Shown here piece after piece: positions 32,527-37,265 of a stretch of DNA of 37,265 nucleotides (positions within the stretch are counted from its first letter, which is position 1; every line of letters starts with the position of its first letter). The notes under the pieces are model-generated. The model was not told where the DNA came from and made no database searches. It worked only from the letters and a program-made list of their open reading frames with translations. The translations under genes were made by a program, and so were the position numbers. Source of the stretch: Providencia sp. (GTDB lineage Bacteria > Pseudomonadota > Gammaproteobacteria > Enterobacterales > Enterobacteriaceae); NCBI RefSeq assembly GCF_003533305.1, contig NZ_DOEH01000011.1, positions 1-37,265 on the forward strand, in the 5' to 3' direction.

Positions 32527-32554
32527 GCCCCTAATCTAGTCTACATTTAGGGGC
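32527..32554 (+). terminator. Hairpin between yjaG and hupA, possible weak terminator
   Basis: GCCCCTAA (32527-32534) pairs with TTAGGGGC (32547-32554) in a perfect 8-bp stem with a 12-base loop. No T-run follows, so termination would be weak; it could also be part of the hupA leader. Confidence 0.4.
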
Positions 32555-32657
32555 GAGAAGAAGTGGCTATCGGGGGCGTGTATCAGGGCTGTCAATTTGG
32601 CATATCCGACGCACTCGATGCTTTGCAAACGATAAACACACTGTGTAAGGATAATTT

Positions 32658-32930
32658 ATGAATAAGACTGAATTAGTTGATGCTATCGCAGAATCAGCAG
32701 ACCTGACCAAAGTTCAGGCAAAAGCAGCATTAGAATCTACTCTGAGTGCTATTTCTGACACGCTGAAAAAAGGCGAGCAAGTACAACTGGTCGGTTTCGG
32801 TACTTTCAAAGTCAGCCATCGTGCAGAACGTACTGGTCGTAACCCTCAGACTCGTGAAGAAATCACAATTCCAGCTACAACTGTACCTGCTTTCTCTGCC
32901 GGTAAAGCATTGAAAGAAGCAGTAAAATAA
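32658..32930 (+). CDS. hupA: DNA-binding protein HU-alpha
   Basis: HU is an abundant nucleoid protein that bends and compacts DNA as a dimer. The 90-residue product matches the family exactly: [18 protein letters not shown], the central [20 protein letters not shown], and the arm region [18 protein letters not shown]. The ATG follows GTAAGGATAATTT. It is separately transcribed, with a terminator 27 bases after the stop. No clear consensus promoter could be picked in the 200-base gap upstream. Confidence 0.99.
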   Translation: MNKTELVDAIAESADLTKVQAKAALESTLSAISDTLKKGEQVQLVGFGTFKVSHRAERTGRNPQTREEITIPATTVPAFSAGKALKEAVK

Positions 32931-32957
32931 GTACGTTGTATACAAGAGTTATCAGAG

Positions 32958-32983
32958 GGGGTACAAAACTACCCCTTTTGTTT
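32958..32983 (+). terminator. hupA terminator
   Basis: GGGGTA (32958-32963) pairs with TACCCC (32970-32975), followed by TTTTGTTT. It lies between hupA and the lipoprotein gene and overlaps the likely start of the latter, which would need readthrough or its own promoter. Confidence 0.8.
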
Positions 32984-33646
32984 ATTCGAAAAGGGTTGCT
33001 GGTATTGGGAGCTCTCTCAATGCTAAGCGCCTGCTCCTCTAATTCGCCTAAACTCCCGGAGTTCAGTGCAAGCGGATTTATTGCCGATGATGGCGTAATT
33101 CGTATGTGGCGACTCAACAATGATAAAAGCGAACCCCTCGTCTTAATGGTTGTTTATAGCCCTTATAAAGGCACAGATACTTCTGTTAATTTTTTCGAAT
33201 ACCGAATGGGAAAACTTTGGCAAATTCGTAGCCAAATCATGAGTCAAGGTGACGGAAATATTATGGAGCAGCTACGTTTTAATAAAAATAATGACATTAT
33301 TTTTATGCAGCGCGAGCAAGCAAATAATAAAATTCCACTGACAGAAGATGAAATTACTCGCTGGCGTTTTGAGGCTGAGCGTATTCTTGAGACAAATACT
33401 GCATTAATTGTGGGTAAAGTTGAACTTTATCAAGGACGTTGGCAGCAAGGTAAAGTCACAACTTGCCAAGGCGATGTCCGTGAGGTGAAATTTGAGTCTT
33501 ATGCAGAGGATTGGTTACAGAGCCGATCAAAAGTTTGGCATAACCAGTTGAATATCGCCTGGCTGGAGTCTCCAGAGGGAAACCAGTTGTTGATGGTCGC
33601 TGATACCGATTTTTGTCGCTGGGAACCTTCTAAAGAGAGCTTATAA
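32978..33646 (+). CDS. yjaH: YjaH-like DUF1481 lipoprotein
   Basis: The protein begins with a lipoprotein signal peptide: a short positive segment (FIRKG), a hydrophobic core and the lipobox LSAC at about residue 19, giving a lipid-anchored envelope protein after cleavage. The remaining 200 residues match the DUF1481 family (YjaH in E. coli), function unknown. No ATG stands before the signal sequence. I chose TTG at 32978, which gives a normal signal peptide of 222 residues in total; TTG at 32936 would give 236 residues. Neither has a good ribosome binding site, and the hupA terminator hairpin lies exactly here. The frame itself is certain, the start is not. Confidence 0.75.
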   Translation: MFIRKGLLVLGALSMLSACSSNSPKLPEFSASGFIADDGVIRMWRLNNDKSEPLVLMVVYSPYKGTDTSVNFFEYRMGKLWQIRSQIMSQGDGNIMEQLRFNKNNDIIFMQREQANNKIPLTEDEITRWRFEAERILETNTALIVGKVELYQGRWQQGKVTTCQGDVREVKFESYAEDWLQSRSKVWHNQLNIAWLESPEGNQLLMVADTDFCRWEPSKESL

Positions 33647-33799
33647 CCTCACCGCTCGTCGCCTTCCAAACTACAACATTATTGGTTTCAGTAACTTACC
33701 TTAGATATAAGTAATTTTTCCGTCTAGTTGTAATTCAAAATACTTAGAAGCGCTGACTCTGAGTAGAGGCAAAAATCAAACACAAGTATTGAGAATAAA

Positions 33800-33825
33800 A
33801 AAGCTGATAACGATGTATCAGCTTT
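33800..33825 (-). terminator. Terminator of the purHD operon
   Basis: AAAGCTGATA (33800-33809) and TATCAGCTTT (33816-33825) form a perfect 10-bp stem. Read on the minus strand it is followed by a T-run (TTTTTTATT). It lies just beyond the purD stop. Confidence 0.88.
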
Positions 33826-33846
33826 CGGTGTCATGATAATTAAAGG

Positions 33847-35130
33847 CTATTTAATACGAGAAATTGCGCGATAACCGATGTCATTGCGATAAAAGCTATT
33901 ATCCCAATGAATAGTTTTGGCAGCTTCATAAGCTTTAGCTTGTGCTTTTGCGATATCGGCGCCGAGCGCGGTAACACAAAGGACACGTCCACCGGCAGTG
34001 ACAACCTTATTATCTTTCATCGTTGTACCTGCATGGAAAACTTTACTATCAGTAAATTCTTCAGTAGGTAATCCTGAAATGATATCACCATTATGATAAT
34101 CGCCGGGGTAGCCGCCTGCGGCAATAACAACACCAAGTGCAGGACGCTCATCCCAAAGTGAATCTTTTCCTGCAAGTTCGCCTTTAGCACCGGCAAGGCA
34201 TAATGCGACTAAATCAGATTGTAAGCGCATCATAATTGGCTGTGTTTCAGGATCACCAAAGCGGCAGTTAAACTCGATAACTTTAGGATTACCTAATTTA
34301 TCAATCATTAAACCTGCATATAGAAAACCTTGATAGCGATTTCCTTCTTTATCCATTCCTTTAACCGTTGGATAAATCACTTGTTGCATTACTTTCTGAT
34401 GAACTTCATCTGTAACAACAGGAGCAGGTGAATATGCACCCATACCACCGGTATTAAGGCCTGTATCACCATCACCAACACGTTTATGATCTTGGCTGGT
34501 TGCCATTGGAATGACATTTTCACCATCAACCATGACAATGAAACTAGCTTCTTCACCGTCAAGAAATTCCTCGATTACAATGCGATGTCCTGCATCACCA
34601 AAAGCATTACCTGCAAGCATATCATGCACGGCATTTTTAGCTTCTTGCAATGTCATGGCGACAATCACGCCTTTACCGGCCGCAAGTCCATCGGCTTTGA
34701 TAACAATTGGTGCACCAACTTTATCTAAATAAGCGAGCGCTGGCTCAATCTCAGTAAAATTTTGATAGTCAGCCGTTGGAATGTTATGGCGCTCTAGGAA
34801 GTCTTTAGTAAATGCTTTTGAGCCTTCAAGCTGAGCAGCACCTTGAGTCGGGCCAAAAATGGTTAGCCCTGCATTTTGGAATTGATTAACAATACCAATG
34901 ACTAATGGTGCTTCAGGACCAACAATCGTTAAATCAATTTGTTTGTCTTTTGCGAATTGAAGTAATGCATCGATATCTGTTGCTGCAATATCCACATTTT
35001 CTAATGTCGGCTCGAGTGCCGTTCCTGCATTACCTGGCGCGACATAGACTTTATCTGCAAGTGGTGATTGTGCGGCTTTCCACGCTAGTGCGTGTTCACG
35101 ACCACCGCCACCAATAATTAATATATTCAT
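33847..35130 (-). CDS. purD: Phosphoribosylamine-glycine ligase
   Basis: PurD couples phosphoribosylamine to glycine with ATP in the second step of purine synthesis. The 427-residue product (E. coli 429) is an ATP-grasp enzyme with IIGGGGREHALAWKAAQSP at the N-terminus, KADGLAAGKGV (ATP lysine) near residue 145, the glycine-rich loop NTGGMGAYSPAPV, and NCRFGDPETQP. I chose the ATG at 35130; the codon one step upstream is TTG. It follows purH by 17 bases in one operon. Confidence 0.98.
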   Translation of the reverse strand: MNILIIGGGGREHALAWKAAQSPLADKVYVAPGNAGTALEPTLENVDIAATDIDALLQFAKDKQIDLTIVGPEAPLVIGIVNQFQNAGLTIFGPTQGAAQLEGSKAFTKDFLERHNIPTADYQNFTEIEPALAYLDKVGAPIVIKADGLAAGKGVIVAMTLQEAKNAVHDMLAGNAFGDAGHRIVIEEFLDGEEASFIVMVDGENVIPMATSQDHKRVGDGDTGLNTGGMGAYSPAPVVTDEVHQKVMQQVIYPTVKGMDKEGNRYQGFLYAGLMIDKLGNPKVIEFNCRFGDPETQPIMMRLQSDLVALCLAGAKGELAGKDSLWDERPALGVVIAAGGYPGDYHNGDIISGLPTEEFTDSKVFHAGTTMKDNKVVTAGGRVLCVTALGADIAKAQAKAYEAAKTIHWDNSFYRNDIGYRAISRIK

Positions 35131-35147
35131 CAATACACCTTTAATAA

Positions 35148-36737
35148 TTAATGACGGAAGTGACGCATATTGGTAAAGATCATCGCGATGCCATGTTCAT
35201 TTGCCGCATCGATAACTTCATTATCTCGAATAGAGCCGCCAGGTTGGATAACACAAGTCACGCCAACAGCTGCTGCCGCATCGATACCATCACGGAAAGG
35301 GAAGAATGCATCTGATGCCATTGCACAGCCGGCAACTTCTAAACCTTCATCTGCGGCTTTAATACCTGCAATTTTTGCGGAATAGACACGGCTCATTTGC
35401 CCAGCCCCGATACCGATAGTCATATCATTTTTCGAATATACGATGGCATTTGATTTAACAAATTTAGCAACCTTCCAGCAAAAAAGAGCATCTTTCATTT
35501 CGCGCTCAGTAGGCTGGCGTTTAGTGACAACGCGTAACTCATCTTCTTTTACCATGCCTAAATCACGATCTTGAACCAGTAAACCGCCATTCACACGTTT
35601 AAAATCTAAGCCCGCGATAGGTTTTTCCCATTTACCGCAAATAAGAACTCGAACGTTTTGCTTAGTTTCCAGTATAGGTAATGCATCTTGATCAACTGAA
35701 GGGGCAATAATGACTTCAACGAATTGACGGTCAACTATAGCTTGGGCTGTATTTTTATCTAGTGGACGGTTAAAGGCAATAATTCCACCAAATGCAGATG
35801 TCGGGTCAGTTTTAAATGCTCGGTCATAAGCAGTAAAAATATTATTGCCAATAGCGACACCACAAGGGTTAGCGTGCTTAACGATCACGCAAGCTGCTTC
35901 ATCAAATGATTTTACACATTCAAGAGCAGCATCAGTATCTGCAATATTATTGTAGGATAATGCTTTGCCTTGAATTTGAGTTGCCGTTGCGATGGACGCT
36001 TCTTTTGGATTTTCTTCTATATAGAAAGCGGCATCTTGATGACTATTCTCGCCATAACGCATATCTTGTTTTTTAATAAAGTTTAAATTCAAGGTTCGAG
36101 GGAAGCGACCAGAAGGTTGAGTGGTGTCACCATAATAAGGGGCAACAAGTTCACCAAAGTAGTTCGCAATCATACTGTCATAAGCGGCAGTATGTTCAAA
36201 AGCTTTAATCGCTAAGTCAAAGCGAGTTGACCAATTCAGCGAGTTATCATGGTTATCCATTTCATCAATGACAATTTGGTAGTCATTACTGTTAACCACA
36301 ATTGCTACATCTTTATGGTTTTTTGCTGCGGAGCGCACCATTGTTGGGCCACCAATATCGATATTTTCGACAGCATCTTCTAATGTACAATTGGGTTTCG
36401 CGACAGTTTGTGCAAAAGGATATAAATTGACGACAACCATATCGATGGGTTCAATATTATGTTCTTGCATGATGGCATCATCAGTCCCACGACGACCTAA
36501 GATCCCACCATGAATTTTCGGATGTAGTGTTTTAACACGTCCATCCATCATTTCAGGAAAACCCGTGTAATCCGAAACCTCTGTAACCTTCAGGCCTGAT
36601 TCTGCTAATAGTTTTGCAGTTCCACCAGTAGAGAGAAGCTCAACTCCTCGGTGAGAAAGCGCCTTAGCGAATTCAACAACCCCTGTTTTATCAGACACAC
36701 TAAGCAGGGCACGGCGAATTGGACGAAGCAGTTGCAT
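35148..36737 (-). CDS. purH: AICAR transformylase / IMP cyclohydrolase
   Basis: PurH carries out the last two steps to IMP: formylation of AICAR with 10-formyl-tetrahydrofolate, then ring closure. The 529-residue product equals E. coli PurH. The N-terminal cyclohydrolase domain (about 1-200) has [15 protein letters not shown] and [14 protein letters not shown]; the C-terminal transformylase domain has [11 protein letters not shown] and [17 protein letters not shown]. The gene is preceded by a PurR box within its promoter and is followed by purD. Confidence 0.99.
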   Translation of the reverse strand: MQLLRPIRRALLSVSDKTGVVEFAKALSHRGVELLSTGGTAKLLAESGLKVTEVSDYTGFPEMMDGRVKTLHPKIHGGILGRRGTDDAIMQEHNIEPIDMVVVNLYPFAQTVAKPNCTLEDAVENIDIGGPTMVRSAAKNHKDVAIVVNSNDYQIVIDEMDNHDNSLNWSTRFDLAIKAFEHTAAYDSMIANYFGELVAPYYGDTTQPSGRFPRTLNLNFIKKQDMRYGENSHQDAAFYIEENPKEASIATATQIQGKALSYNNIADTDAALECVKSFDEAACVIVKHANPCGVAIGNNIFTAYDRAFKTDPTSAFGGIIAFNRPLDKNTAQAIVDRQFVEVIIAPSVDQDALPILETKQNVRVLICGKWEKPIAGLDFKRVNGGLLVQDRDLGMVKEDELRVVTKRQPTEREMKDALFCWKVAKFVKSNAIVYSKNDMTIGIGAGQMSRVYSAKIAGIKAADEGLEVAGCAMASDAFFPFRDGIDAAAAVGVTCVIQPGGSIRDNEVIDAANEHGIAMIFTNMRHFRH

Positions 36738-36914
36738 GAAATAGATCCCTTGGATAAGAAAGAATTAGAGCGTATCAAATGAGTTAAAGAGCCTATGGCT
36801 CTTCTTATATCGCTATCTATAAAAGCTGAATATTGAGACTTCTTCAATAGCTATATATAAGTCACTAACAATTTCAGAACATAAACATAAAATTAATGCT
36901 GATTTTTCGCGCTA

Positions 36915-36936
36915 ATTGTAGCGCAAACGTTTGCGT
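36915..36936 (-). promoter_or_regulatory. purHD promoter with PurR operator
   Basis: GCGCAAACGTTTGCGT (36921-36936) matches the PurR consensus ACGCAAACGTTTGCGT at 15 of 16 positions. It directly abuts a TACAAT -10 box on the minus strand (36920-36915) and fills the spacer to a weak -35, so bound PurR would block RNA polymerase when purines are plentiful. Confidence 0.93.
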
Positions 36937-36968
36937 AATGCGCGCTAAATTTTGAATATTTTTCTATC

Positions 36969-37021
36969 TGTGGATAAGTTTGTGGATAAAAAAGTATAAG
37001 TAGGGGTTTTGCTGTGGATTG
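36969..37021 (-). promoter_or_regulatory. DnaA box cluster between purH and the rrn promoter
   Basis: Two perfect DnaA boxes (TTATCCACA read on the minus strand) lie at 36969-36977 and 36981-36989, 12 bases apart in the same orientation. A third degenerate copy (TGTGGATTG on the plus strand, 7 of 9 matching) lies at 37013-37021. They sit between the divergent purH and rrn P1 promoters. Confidence 0.8.
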
Positions 37022-37030
37022 CAGCAGTTG

Positions 37031-37090
37031 AACTAAAAAATGCAAAAAAACTATTGCGCGAATTTTCTGACTCCCTATAATGCGCATCCA
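37031..37090 (+). promoter_or_regulatory. rrn P1 promoter
   Basis: TTGCGC (37054-37059) and TATAAT (37076-37081) are 16 bases apart, followed by a GC-rich GCGC discriminator and CACTGACACGG, which matches rrn P1 promoters of enterics. An A-rich tract (37031-37050) upstream fits an UP element. The expected start is near 37090. Confidence 0.93.
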
Positions 37091-37184
37091 CTGACACGGC
37101 AAACCGCTTCGGTGGTGAGGTTTGAAAAATAACCCCGATGACAGTAAGAGGTGAAAAAAGAAAGATAAAGTTGAAAATAACTAC

Positions 37185-37212
37185 TTGACTTTCTGAAAGA
37201 AAAACGTAATAT
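37185..37212 (+). promoter_or_regulatory. rrn P2 promoter
   Basis: TTGACT (37185-37190) and TAATAT (37207-37212) are 16 bases apart, about 130 bases after P1, as in E. coli rrn operons. Confidence 0.85.
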
Positions 37213-37265
37213 ACACACCTCGCAACAACGACCTGATTCATTGAATTTAGTGTCGACATCGAAAG
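37213..37265 (+). other. Start of the rRNA operon leader
   Basis: The window ends in the transcribed leader after P2. No 16S rRNA sequence or boxA element is reached. By synteny with E. coli (purH next to rrnE) a 16S gene should follow outside the window. Confidence 0.75.

Noticed and set aside
36945..37259. A 104-codon minus-strand frame across the rrn promoters
   Set aside because: It crosses recognised P1, P2 and DnaA sites, has no ribosome binding site and resembles no known protein.

Overview
The window is a conserved chromosomal segment of a gammaproteobacterium of the order Enterobacterales. Gene order and protein lengths follow the Escherichia coli 90-minute region: secE-nusG-rplKAJL-rpoBC, then thiCEFSGH, nudC-hemE-nfi-yjaG-hupA-yjaH and purHD, ending in an rrn promoter. 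The DNA is AT-rich, an ERIC element is present, and a few non-E. coli genes are inserted. I infer a member of the Morganellaceae, most likely Providencia or a close relative; the genus call is inference only.

Bases 1-12841 hold the transcription/translation core. After the terminator of an upstream gene (tufB by synteny, not seen) come secE and nusG, then the L11 operon (rplK, rplA), the L10 operon (rplJ, rplL), an attenuating terminator, rpoB and rpoC, closed by a strong terminator. The classical controls are visible: a near-consensus L11 promoter, an L1-type translational operator, an L10 leader and the rplL-rpoB attenuator.

Bases 12842-17416 are accessory. An AT-rich stretch carries a possible 28-codon micro-ORF with an excellent ribosome binding site, a 14-bp palindrome, and a gene for a 317-residue von Willebrand factor A (VWA) protein with a cysteine-rich tail. 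Facing it is a translationally coupled pepT-dcuC-like pair (tripeptidase and C4-dicarboxylate carrier) with a possible FNR site upstream.

Bases 17417-23335 hold the thiamin operon thiCEFSGH on the minus strand. It has a clear sigma-70 promoter, a TPP riboswitch beginning at the predicted transcription start, and an 8-bp pairing that could mask the thiC ribosome binding site. An ERIC element abuts the promoter.

Bases 23528-28833 hold a tightly packed six-gene minus-strand operon: solute-binding protein, alkaline-phosphatase-superfamily phosphodiesterase, two permeases, ATPase and HAD-IB phosphatase. It looks like a complete pathway that imports a phosphorus compound, cleaves it and then dephosphorylates it; its substrate is unknown. 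It lies where E. coli has rsd, which is absent from this interval.

Bases 28901-37265 return to conserved genes: nudC, hemE, nfi, yjaG, hupA and yjaH on the plus strand, purHD on the minus strand with a PurR box in its promoter, and rrn P1 and P2 promoters reading out of the window. Two perfect DnaA boxes and one degenerate copy sit between the divergent purH and rrn promoters.
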